This document shows positions 52,924 through 63,065 of a stretch of 64,000 nucleotides of DNA, in pieces. The stretch covers positions 863,305 to 927,304 of the forward strand of contig CAXAMN010022829.1 of the NCBI GenBank assembly GCA_963970005.1, written 5' to 3'. The DNA comes from Durusdinium trenchii (lineage: Eukaryota > Sar > Dinophyceae > Suessiales > Symbiodiniaceae). The position numbers and the translations under genes were made by a program. How positions within the stretch are numbered: position 1 is the stretch's first letter; every line of letters starts with the position of its first letter. Under the pieces are notes generated by a model that saw only the letters and a program-made list of their open reading frames with translations, did not search any database and was not told the DNA's origin.

Positions 52924-53096
52924 TGCGAGTGGATCTTAATCAGCGAAGTTTGAAGCTATCACTGACGATCCATAAGCGGCGTAGCGTCGGAACGGAAACC
53001 GCACCTTTTCTAGTCGCTTGATCCTTGAGCCAAAGTACATATGGTACATACATATGTACAAGTTGCACTGTACGTGTCGCTGCACTTCCATTCGCA
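52924..53096 (-). repeat. 5' LTR, 173 bp
   Basis: Direct copy of the 33,769-33,941 LTR. The spliced-leader-like word is at 53,024-53,034. Followed at 53,097-53,101 by the right copy of the TATAT duplication. Confidence 0.95.
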
Positions 53097-53101
53097 TATA
53101 T

Positions 53102-55733
53102 CAATATCAATCCATAAATGGTGTATGGATGGCAGGGATGGCAGTGCATTTTTGAGCCATAGCCACCGGTGCCGTAGCTTGTAGTTCAGAAGACCACCGC
53201 AGGCAAAGATGAAGGGAATTGCCTGAGTTTGCTGGGGCAGTGTGGGTCTGCGATGTGGGGAGTGGCATGAAGCCAAATGAATTCCGAATTCTGCAATACT
53301 TTCATGAACCTGATTACGCCACAAAAACTTTAGGTCCAAAGCAGAGTCCCAAAAAAGGATTAGAAGAAATGATCAAAGCATGTTGGTCTCAACACATAGC
53401 CACAGCGAACCAATAGGAGAGGCCAAAGCAAGCCGTCACAGCAGCATAATAATACTCTTCCTCTCTCAAGCGCGAAGCGATAAAGTCTGCTTGACCCCAT
53501 AGAGAAGGTGCTCCGGCCGCCAGCAAGTACCTCACCAAAAAAAATTGCCACAAAGATTTGAGGTTGCCCTCAGGTTGTCGCACACACGGATGGATTCCTA
53601 GTGAAAATGAGTTCTATTCTGTTATTCATGAAAACAACAGGAAGCACAAGCGAGCGCAAGAAGCCACCCAAAGTCAGGTACAAGAGCAACCACTCACAGA
53701 ATCCCGGGTACTTGTAGGGAAAGACCAGGTTCCCCAAGCTTTGCGTCAATGCAACAGCCACATTGGATCGTACAGATCTCTCAAAGGCTTCCACTGAGCC
53801 AAACCAGTGCGTGATACATTCCTCAGCAAAGGGAGCGGACATAAAAACGGGTGTTTTCATCGCCAGCAAACACTCTGAGTCTTGAGGGCTTCTTCACCCC
53901 TGCAAAGATGTTGGGTACGCCCGAAACATGCCGCGACCCGCATTGGATTCGGGTCCCCAACACCGCGACTCGCCATGAGGTTAGGGCATCTCTGCCAGAC
54001 GTCGACTCCTTCCAAGGTCGGTCTCTCTCCAAGGTCGGTCAATCTTGGAAGGTCTAGGTGAGGATCCCGGGACTGGATGAACTCCACCGGTCTTGGTCGA
54101 CGGGGACCAACTCAAGTTAAACAGGAGGATTCCGTAGACCCTCTGTTTCCATCCTGACCCTCCCTCCAACGATTGGAAGTGGAAAGTGGTCCCTCAAAAG
54201 ACATTGGTCCTCGACACTCTACACTTCCATGTTTGGAGGGAGGGCAGACGCAAAAATCAAAAACGATGGTCAAGATTCACTGATGGTCTCCTTGTCACAA
54301 GGGATCCTTCGGCCATGCTGGTCCACATGGCCCTGCTCGCAGCAATGCGCTTTCGTCTGGTCGATACGAAAGTGTTGCAGTTGAGATTTCATCTTGTCAA
54401 TCTGTCGGTAATAGCTCCTGCAACATTTGTGCACATGAAGGGGAACGACCGCATGAAAAACGGTGCCTTTCGGTCTTGCTTCTCTCGTGAATCGGTGGAT
54501 GTGATCATAAGGGATGCCATCCGGTTTGTTCTGGTTTTCCAACCCAAGCGTCTCCTCCAAACGTAGACAGCTGAGAATAAGCCCAGGCAACAAACCAACG
54601 ACCACAGGAGAAATCCGTGAAGGCGATTTTCGAAAGGAACCGCAGTCTGTGAGAGCTGCATGGCAAATAAGCCGATGCAGGATGCAATGGAACTTGGACC
54701 CAGGATGGTGGGCTTGATGATCAACTTCCGCCCCCCATCTTCGCTGCTTTTCATGAAAGCAGCTAACCTCATGAGCTCGAGGTAAGAACTATTTCACGTT
54801 CGGAGACTCGGAGACTGCGCTGTGTAAGAAATGCAAGGTTTTGGACTCCAAGGGTTCTTGCGGCTATGCAAGAATCAAGTAACAGCAACTATTTGGGCAG
54901 TTTCGACATTGCAACCCGTAAGACTTTAACATGAACTGATTTTACACTCCAAGGCCAACAAAGAACCTAAACATTGGAGGTTGAGGGACCATCGATTCGA
55001 CATCTTTTGAGGTTCCATGTTACTCTCCAGCGGGATTCACTAATCGCATCTCGGGTACTCGAAGACGCACCAAAGCCTCTCCACATATGTGGCATCCCAC
55101 AAGACCAACAACGATTCTGAGTTCTTCAAGAAGGCGCAAATGTTGATGACACCTGAGAGCCCAAGGCGTTGCCATTTTACAAGCACATTAAACTGCACAC
55201 CAGTTGTATTCGATGATGAAACACCAGTATGAAACAATACAGTATACAGAAATCACGGCCCAGGCCTTCAAACTTTAAGCGCACGTCTTTCTGGTGGATG
55301 CAAATCTTGTCAAAAAAGACAGATTGACGCGCTTCGCTGAAGAAGAGCACAATTGAACCAGACAGCATCCCCACACCAAGGCCCCATGGCGCAAAAATGT
55401 AGGTCCTGGCACAAGCAACGCCAGGAACGGAGTCGGCTGGCAAAGAAAATATCCAAATGGCCAAATAGCGAAAACATATATAATATTACTGTTCTTTACT
55501 GTTTTTTTGATAAGCCAATTCAACATCCCCTGGAACCGTTCCATTTGGTTTGCCTGGTGTATCAGGTGTATGTTTCGTCTCTCTTCACTGGTCCTGTCTG
55601 GCTCGATCAAGGGCTGCCGAGGATAGCCAGGCAGCAAGTTGAGACTGCTCAAGAGGACCATGATCAACGCTAGGAGACTTCCGACTATGGCAGCTCCCAA
55701 GCCGTTCCTCCGGAAATGACATGGAGATGACAT
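53102..55733 (-). CDS. Multi-pass membrane protein with TIR-like motif, interrupted by retrotransposon
   Basis: Exons read in order on the minus strand. (1) About 55,733-55,570, a hydrophobic segment 'GAAIVGSLLALIMVLLSSLN'. (2) 55,436-~55,271, 'FFDKICIHQKD', ending KFE with a GC donor. (3) 55,152-55,059, 'LLVLWDATYVERLWCVFE'. (4) From 54,767, 'LAAFMKSSEDGG' and two hydrophobic stretches. (5) 54,401-54,279, 'KAHCCEQGHVDQHG'. (6) 53,821-53,712, 'CITHWFGSVEAFERSVR'. (7) 53,530-53,404, 'KYLLAAGAPSLWG' and a membrane segment. (8) From 53,222, 'AIPFIFACGGLLNY', which stays open into the retrotransposon. Joins 2-3, 3-4, 6-7 and 7-8 agree in phase; 5-6 needs a GA donor. The motif set belongs, from memory, to a family expanded in dinoflagellates. 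The 'DKxCIHQ ... LWDxxYxxRLWCxxE' part resembles TIR folds. Exon 1 to 2 phase is unresolved. Confidence 0.75.
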
Positions 55734-57907
55734 CCAGCCACAGTTAGTAGAAGCAACGAAAACAGGGATGCCTGAGGGATGCCTGAGCCTAATTCTTGAT
55801 CAACAGCACGCTGAGAGCTCTAATGAATTCCTTTGTGTTCTCAAAACATCAAATGATCTTAGTGGAACCCTCTCCAAATCTCTCCACCCCCAAGAATCTT
55901 ACTTGTGCGTGTGTGCCTACCTCTGTGTTTGTGCCTACTTCTCAGCAGGAGTAGTCGATTGATGACCCCGTTTACGGATGAAGTGTCTTGGTTCAATTGT
56001 TCTGCCACTCCGTTTCAATCCACGGATGGGATCCCTCCCTTTGGATCGAGTCCCAGACAGCTGTCTGGGACCCTCACGGGTCACATGCCATGTAGGACTC
56101 GTCAAAAATGAATCTTTGTTTGGCCACCTAATGTACACGGTTGATTAATGAAACACCGTTAATCAGAAAAGGGCGCTCTTTGGCACTGCTGACTAGGAGG
56201 CGTCCCTTTTTGTGATTCCTTGGAGCTTGAATGAGCTTGACCTGCCACTGGGATGTTTATGTACATGTTTATGCTTGTTTAGTTTGTACTTGTGATTTAT
56301 TTTGGTAATTGGGTGGCACTGTGAAACAATGAAGTAATGAGTTCAATGAATAAAGTGTAAACTGTCTGGGCTATTGATTCAAAAGACTAGTGACTATTGC
56401 ACAGCCTCTCTCTCTCTCCTTTCTTCTTTCTCCGAAACATGCCGGCACTGGGTTCCTTCGAAGATTGTCCTTTCCCAGCAAGTCTATAAGGCTGCAATGT
56501 TAGTCTTGGATTGGTTTGCTCCTTGTCTTTTCGATGTCTTTTGCCAGGTTGCTCCCTATGTTTTTTTGTGTTGGAACGCAGTGTAGTCCCCTGGTGCCTC
56601 TAAGGAGGGTGCAGTTTTTCAGTGGCGGCGACGGGTCATTCCCTACCCCAAACCCTACCCAAAACTGCTTGCTTGGGCTTGGCTTTAGTTCGGGTGTGGG
56701 TTAGTTTTATTTTTAGTATGCTTGGTTGACTTGGCTTTGCTGAGCTGGAGGGGGTTGCGGGGAGGGCACAGCGCCTCCCTCCAAGAGCAAACTACAGTAA
56801 GTGCCAAGCTGGCAAAAAGCTATAACATGCAAAAAAAGTGTTATCAAAACCTGGCCATCTAAATCCAAAAGCAAGCCATCAAAAACCAAGCCAACCCAAA
56901 GCCACGTGGCAGAAGCCACCAAAGTCGAAACCCACAGAAACCACCTAAAGCCCAAAGCCACAGAAGCCACACAAGCCAAAAGCCACACAAGCAACAACCA
57001 AAAAATACACACACAAACAATTCCAACAACAATTGTCTATAATCCTACTGTACCCAAACACTCCACATATGGATCATGTATACTTACATTGACCCCTGAA
57101 ACCACCCTGAGGTAGGTAATAAACTCCCGACATGGAGCGTCTGGGAAAAGACACTCTCCCCTTCGAGCCCATGGGGTGCCCTGGTAGTGGTGCTACAAAC
57201 AGTTGCTTTCGTAAGGATCCACTACACCCTAGCTCATCCCCTTCACTGCAGAGCTGGGGTAGTGGCTCTGCCCCCTGCCCGTGTTGCACCCAGGGATGAC
57301 GTCATCCGGGCCTGACGCGTGAGGGATGCGTCCAAGCCTGTTGACTTCAGCCCATCCACAAAAAATACAACAGTCTGGTGGGGCCAGTGGAGGCCAAGTT
57401 TCTTCAAGACCAGCAGCATGGCGATCTTCTTCCACGGTGATCCATGCCACGAATGTGAAATAAACTGATGGATCTTGGCCTTAAAGTTGCTTAGGTGGAA
57501 TCTTCCATGTTCTGACTTCCAAAATCATTTGGTCAGGACATTCAATCAGGTTTTGGGGGTGGTCACCAGAAACACCGTACTTTGCGTCCAATATCCGCCG
57601 ACCCCTGCTTAGCCCTTGCCTAAGCGGGGCGGCGCCAGGGACACCGGAGGGTGGAACGGGTGGCAGTGCAAACGAAAGCCCCAGCATGCCACGTTAAGCA
57701 GCCACCCCCGCCTTCAAAGCCCTACTGCGTCGGCATCACCCCTGCACTGGCCAAACAAAGGCCGCAGCTTGGCTCAGAAAGCTTTTTCTCTGGGCTTCCG
57801 AAGGCAACGTTAGACACCCACGGGGCCCCGCCCTCAAACCCTCCTCGGCAGCCGGCAGGCCTGCCGCGGCCTCTCTGTGGCCTGTCCGAAGCCTGCCTCT
57901 TCTCTTC
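55734..57907. other. Stretch without a supported gene
   Basis: Contains short CT-rich and GTGTGCC-type simple sequence (near 55,905 and 56,405), AT-rich DNA, and a Lys/Pro/Thr-rich plus-strand frame at 56,800-57,115 made of repeated AAGCCA words, which I read as low complexity. The last 300 bp are GC-rich with a short hairpin CCCCTGCTTAG / CTAAGCGGGG at 57,602-57,630. Confidence 0.4.
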
Positions 57908-58869
57908 NNNNNNNNNNNNNNNNNNNNNNNNNNNNNNNNNNNNNNNNNNNNNNNNNNNNNNNNNNNNNNNNNNNNNNNNNNNNNNNNNNNNNNNNNNNNN
58001 NNNNNNNNNNNNNNNNNNNNNNNNNNNNNNNNNNNNNNNNNNNNNNNNNNNNNNNNNNNNNNNNNNNNNNNNNNNNNNNNNNNNNNNNNNNNNNNNNNNN
58101 NNNNNNNNNNNNNNNNNNNNNNNNNNNNNNNNNNNNNNNNNNNNNNNNNNNNNNNNNNNNNNNNNNNNNNNNNNNNNNNNNNNNNNNNNNNNNNNNNNNN
58201 NNNNNNNNNNNNNNNNNNNNNNNNNNNNNNNNNNNNNNNNNNNNNNNNNNNNNNNNNNNNNNNNNNNNNNNNNNNNNNNNNNNNNNNNNNNNNNNNNNNN
58301 NNNNNNNNNNNNNNNNNNNNNNNNNNNNNNNNNNNNNNNNNNNNNNNNNNNNNNNNNNNNNNNNNNNNNNNNNNNNNNNNNNNNNNNNNNNNNNNNNNNN
58401 NNNNNNNNNNNNNNNNNNNNNNNNNNNNNNNNNNNNNNNNNNNNNNNNNNNNNNNNNNNNNNNNNNNNNNNNNNNNNNNNNNNNNNNNNNNNNNNNNNNN
58501 NNNNNNNNNNNNNNNNNNNNNNNNNNNNNNNNNNNNNNNNNNNNNNNNNNNNNNNNNNNNNNNNNNNNNNNNNNNNNNNNNNNNNNNNNNNNNNNNNNNN
58601 NNNNNNNNNNNNNNNNNNNNNNNNNNNNNNNNNNNNNNNNNNNNNNNNNNNNNNNNNNNNNNNNNNNNNNNNNNNNNNNNNNNNNNNNNNNNNNNNNNNN
58701 NNNNNNNNNNNNNNNNNNNNNNNNNNNNNNNNNNNNNNNNNNNNNNNNNNNNNNNNNNNNNNNNNNNNNNNNNNNNNNNNNNNNNNNNNNNNNNNNNNNN
58801 NNNNNNNNNNNNNNNNNNNNNNNNNNNNNNNNNNNNNNNNNNNNNNNNNNNNNNNNNNNNNNNNNNNNN
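57908..58869. other. Assembly gap (962 Ns)
   Basis: Unbroken run of N. Frames predicted through it are artefacts. It separates GC-rich from CATG-rich DNA, so the join may not reflect true adjacency. Confidence 1.
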
Positions 58870-59668
58870 TGGTTTTGGTTCCAGGTGTAGTATGTATAGG
58901 AGGATGGACATGGGTGTAAGATTGGATCACTCATTGTGCTATTTGGAGAACACTCTGCTGGACTCTAAACTTGGTGAGTGCCAGTGGGTTTGACCACCAA
59001 ATGAATCCAGTACAGCATGGGGCATAGCTATATTAGCCCAAATGGACTTCCAAATGGCACCTCCATGAATTCCCAAATGGCACTTTGGTTGAGCCTGCCC
59101 ACTCTATGATAGATCCAGGACTTGATCCTTTCATTGGGCCTATCAGGCATCTGGCATTGGATCATCTGCAGATCCCCTCAAGAGCTGTTCTCCAGGTTTT
59201 ATGTCAAAGTAGCTAGTCCAACAAATGTCCACTGATTGATATGGACAACCTTAAACACCAAAACTCTTGATCATGCAAACGAACATATCTTACCATGAAT
59301 TAGCATGAACCTATCTTTGGCCTGGTTGGCCCTTGAATGGGACATGAAAATCACCCACATGAAGCCATCAGGCTTGCAACAAGTAGTCCATGACATGTTC
59401 TGTGAAATATAGGTAAACTTTAAGCATCAAAATTCTTGATCATGCAAATGAACACACCTTACCATGAAGTAGCATGACTCTATCTTTGGCTGATTGGCCC
59501 TTGCATGGGGCATGAGAACCACCCACATGAAGCCATCAGGCTTGCAACAAGTAGTCAATGACATGCTATGTGAAATCTATGTGCCATGAGGACACTGGCA
59601 AGAACACATGCAAGAACACACTAGTACCACCAGGATGTTTTGAAACCTGCTGGAATGCGCTCTTTTGC
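58870..59668. repeat. CATG-rich DNA with a 169-bp tandem duplication
   Basis: Two copies, about 59,248-59,416 and 59,417-59,586, share CTTGATCATGCAAA, CACCCACATGAAGCCATCAGG and CTTGCAACAAGTAGTC with a 169-bp period. No open frame is supported in this stretch. Confidence 0.8.
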
Positions 59669-61870
59669 TCACTTCATTTGAAGTGGCACAAGGATTCTGA
59701 AGTCCTTGTTTTCAAAGTGTGAATGTGCAGTGGTGCAAGCCAAGGAAGAAGTATGCACAAACTTTGCAATCTCATTCTGTCTAACAGTAGCAAAGCATCC
59801 AGTCTTGTCCACTTGAAGGACTTCGAGCATGGAAACCAAAGAGTAAGCAATGTTGTCAATGTCCACATGCATCCAGACTTGGCAAACTTGCAGGCTGTTG
59901 GTCGAACTGTGAAGGAAACAAAAATCACCTTTGCTGCAAATACCTGCTGGTTGGAGGTGTGCCTGTGAAGAGCTGTGCACAATGGTGTCAGCAGGCAACT
60001 CAAAGGCATTTAACACAATGGCTTTCAAAGCCTTGCTTGCAGCACCTTTGTTGACAAGCCTTGCCTTCTCTGAAAAGAGGTTTGGTTCCTTCAGCTTGGC
60101 AAGGTCATGGCAAATAAGCTCTGAAAGTACACTTTTTTCAAAGGTCAAAGTGTTGCTGATCGAGGTTGCATATCCTTAACAGGGTAAGGGTCAATGAAAC
60201 CTGTGGTGGATAATAATGACATTGGTTGAACATTGAACCAACACAGTAAACACTAAACACTTTCTTGAAATAGCCAAGCATCGCTTTACAACCTTATGTT
60301 TTCTTTCTTGGACAAAACAGCTGGGAAGTTGACCATGTTTTTGGAGATGAGTGCCAAAGTGAAGACACCAATGAAATTTGGTATGCATATTCTCTTTGAA
60401 ACCACATGATATGCAAAGAGAAAGGAATGTCGTCACAGCTCTGTCAACCATAGCAGGGGTAATCTTTCCCTTGGGTACCAGCTGGATCAAGTCAATGATG
60501 TCTGCAAGTGCAAAGAACACCTGACACTTGTCCTTTGTAGATTGCTCTGCATTTGGGATGACAATCTGCATAAGAAAGTATCCAAAAACACCCAAAAGAC
60601 CTATAGCTTCAGATGTAGTGCATTTGAAAGTGTTTGCCTTCGCATTTGCAACCTGTCTTTTTTTGGAGAACAAAGATGCCAAAGGTGTTGTCATTGACTT
60701 TGGCAGGACCCAGGTTCTGAGGCATTGCTCAATGGTGGGGTACACATTGCCAAACATACCATCAAGCTCCACCAGCAACAAATGCATAATTGTTTGGAAA
60801 ATGCCTGTGACCAAGAAACAATGCATCCAGTCATGTATGAACTGAGAAATTGGGAGAACATCTTGGGACAAGCTCCTGCAGTGGAGTAAACCATGGATGC
60901 TGTAGTTGAATCCAACAGCTTGCTGCCACAAAGCAAAGTCTCCTTTGTTAAGAGTTGCCTTTTTCTCTTCAAGTCTTGATATTGTTTCAGCAATGTCTTG
61001 GTCAGTGGATTGCTGAATCCTTGTGAGGTCCCATTCATCTGCCACTAGGGTGTTGGATCCATCTTCTTGTAGTAATCCAGACTTTGAAGTAACCAAATTT
61101 CTGCAAAATATGCAGAACTTTGTTCCTGCATCACCTTTGAGATTGAATATGTACTTGTGCGCAGATCCATCTTGTAAGAATGCACCCAGTGTATAAAACA
61201 TTCTAATTGTACACCCTCCCTGATCTTTCAACAAGAACCCTGCTTCTTTGGGATTGCAGGAATCTGGGCGCAGGATGCAATTCAAAATAACTTGTGTCAC
61301 TTGGGACATCCCAGACTCAAGTTCTCCAACAAAACTTGATCTACAAGCCATGATGCAAAACCATGCCTCTTCTTTGCTGAGGGCAACTGGACCAAATTCC
61401 ATAAAGGAAATGTATATGCATTGGACTTTTCTGCTAACATCTGCACTTAACACATTTCCTGGTACCACCTCATCACTGTAATATATGATTCTCCAGGGCT
61501 TTTGTGCAGTGCATGGGTGTTGGGGCAGTGTCCTGGCCACCAACTCTTGCAGTCCACCACCTTGTTGATATGCAGCATGTAACATTGTGAGAAAGTTCAC
61601 AAACAATAATGGCTTCTCTGCACCATCCTTGCAAACAACATTGGTAGTACTCAGCATAGGTCCATATGCATTGTAACCTTTCACTGTGTAGTCTCTGGCT
61701 TCAGCCACATGTTTCCTGGAATGTAGGTCAGGAAGACCATTGAGTTCAATGTCTTGAATCACTTCTGAGAGCGCACTTGCTGTGATCTGAGGGTTGTTTC
61801 TCCTCAGGCCTTCCAACCTTCTAAGTTTGGAAGCCCTAGCATCCATGGCATAGAATGCTGAATGTGTAGC
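59669..61870 (-). CDS. DDE-transposase-like protein, at least two exons
   Basis: The long exon starts after TTTTAG|GC at 61,870 (first ATG 61,846) and runs about 1.6 kb; a second exon starts after GTTAAG|GATATGC at 60,174 and ends at a stop at 59,669. Candidate catalytic residues, numbered from the 61,846 ATG: D125 in 'IIYYSDEVVPGN', D226 in 'AFLQDGSAHKY', E514 in 'SCFVQERKHK', with a C245-X2-C248 pair ('FCIFC') and 'FIHDWMHCFLVTGIF' between. The layout (D, D, embedded Cys pair, late E in an ER-HK context) resembles Tnp2/KDZ-type transposases. Similar proteins are, from memory, highly repeated in dinoflagellates. Terminal repeats of the element were not found, and the acidic-residue assignment is inference. 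Confidence 0.55.
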
Positions 61871-62348
61871 CTAAAACATGGTATGCCATGATAAGGTGGT
61901 GCATGTAACACTTGAAAATGCCAACACTTCAAAAGACACACATGATGTGAGGCCTTGTGGGCCTATAGCATATGATGATGAATTTGACATGAACACAAAC
62001 CACAAGCTTGAAGGCTTAGCACATGATTGCATGTGCATGTTGTGAACAGGATGACACAGCAACAAACTGTGAGCCACCAACACTAAGTGCAAACTTAAAC
62101 CAATTGACATACACTGCTTGACAAAAGTGCTTGCAGTTCTAGTCATAGAGTTATATTTGGTAAGCTTTTGATATTGGTCCCACACATGAAAACATTATGA
62201 ATGACACATGCAATGCCTTGCAAACACATAGTGAAGGATTGCATGAAAGAAGCTTATGCTTGATAAATGATGTAGCCATGCGCATGAGCATGAAAGCTCT
62301 AGCAGTCAGTCTTTTCACAGCAAATCATGTGTACTGTCTTTGTAATCA
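61871..62348. other. CATG-rich spacer or intron
   Basis: AT-rich, with many CATG and CACATG words. No supported frame. Its lower end abuts the AG|G acceptor of the transposase-like exon, so at least part is intronic or untranslated. Confidence 0.5.
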
Positions 62349-62897
62349 CTACACAGGCCTTGTTAGCCCAAACTTCATGTACAAACTGTTGAGCACAGTA
62401 TCTACATCTCTGTCTTCAAGTCTGTAAGTTGTTTGGAGTCTAAGGAGATAGTCTTCAGCAGAAAGCCTCAGATTGAGAAAACTAAATACACAGTAGGCAC
62501 CCCTTACCATTTGTGAAACAACATTGCCACAACAAAACGGTATATCCAAAATCTGTTTAATTTGTTCATCCATGAACCAATCTGTCCACCCTGAACTGTA
62601 AAGAGATACTCTCCACATCCTTCTTCCATATGCCACCCAATACTCCATCAGAAACATGCGCCATGAGTCTCTCCAGTGCCTCTGAAAGTTTGCCAACACT
62701 TGGGCAGGGTCAGCTGGCTCTTCGGCCATGAGTGCAATAAGTTCAGGCAGAAGTGGCATTTTGAACAATATAGGTGCTGCATTCCATGACATGGACATGT
62801 ACCTTTTGATGTGCGTAATGCATTGTACATGCCATGCAAAAGCAACAGGCTTGTCAGGCACCAGTTGGAAAAGCTTAGCATGAAAGCTGCAAAGCCA
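62349..62897 (-). CDS. Unidentified ORF upstream of the transposase-like gene
   Basis: An open frame starts after a pyrimidine-rich acceptor TTTTTGCAG|TGG at 62,897 and ends at a stop at 62,349, about 182 residues. It is Trp/Leu/Met-rich with 'HWRDSWRMFLMEYWVAYGRR' and 'LRLSAEDYLLRLQTTYRLED'. The acceptor implies an upstream exon that I could not identify. Same strand and spacing as the transposase-like gene, so probably part of one element. No domain recognised. Confidence 0.5.
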   Translation of the reverse strand, partial: WLCSFHAKLFQLVPDKPVAFAWHVQCITHIKRYMSMSWNAAPILFKMPLLPELIALMAEEPADPAQVLANFQRHWRDSWRMFLMEYWVAYGRRMWRVSLYSSGWTDWFMDEQIKQILDIPFCCGNVVSQMVRGAYCVFSFLNLRLSAEDYLLRLQTTYRLEDRDVDTVLNSLYMKFGLTRPV

Positions 62898-63065
62898 CTG
62901 CAAAAACAAAGTCTCCTCATACAAGCTAGTCAGCTATCACAAAAGCCATAAAGCCATGAGACATGTTGCATGAGAGATGCTGCGCACATGTTTTCCCAAC
63001 ACATCACTCCAAGCTATTGATGTGACTCTATACCCCTTTGCAAACTTGGCAAAATTGATGTGAAT

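Larger units (their letters stand above)
33769..53096 (-). mobile_element. Complete 19.3-kb Ty1/copia-type LTR retrotransposon
   Basis: Identical 173-bp LTRs beginning TG and ending CA (33,769-33,941 and 52,924-53,096) flank three intact minus-strand ORFs: Gag-protease-integrase (52,842-47,443), reverse transcriptase-RNase H with a long extension (47,459-41,067), and a third ORF with a Tpt1-like domain (41,164-34,445). Integrase before reverse transcriptase marks the Copia/Pseudoviridae type. A G6 polypurine tract abuts the 3' LTR and a 5-bp TATAT duplication flanks the whole. Typical copia elements are about 5-9 kb, so this one is at least twice the usual size while its LTRs are unusually short. 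Identical LTRs and undamaged frames point to a very recent insertion that may still be active. Confidence 0.97.

Noticed and set aside
53141..53175. Second spliced-leader relic beside the right LTR (TTTTGAGCCATAGCC)
   Set aside because: The word order does not match the leader beyond a few bases on either strand.
56713..57115. Frames on both strands around 56.7-57.1 kb, one looking like a membrane protein
   Set aside because: They come from repeated AAGCCA/TGGCTT words; the hydrophobic minus-strand frame is the complement of a Lys/Pro/Thr-rich low-complexity run.
57651..58934. Long frames on both strands crossing 57.9-58.9 kb
   Set aside because: They are open only because the run of Ns contains no stop codons; flanking residues show no coding character.
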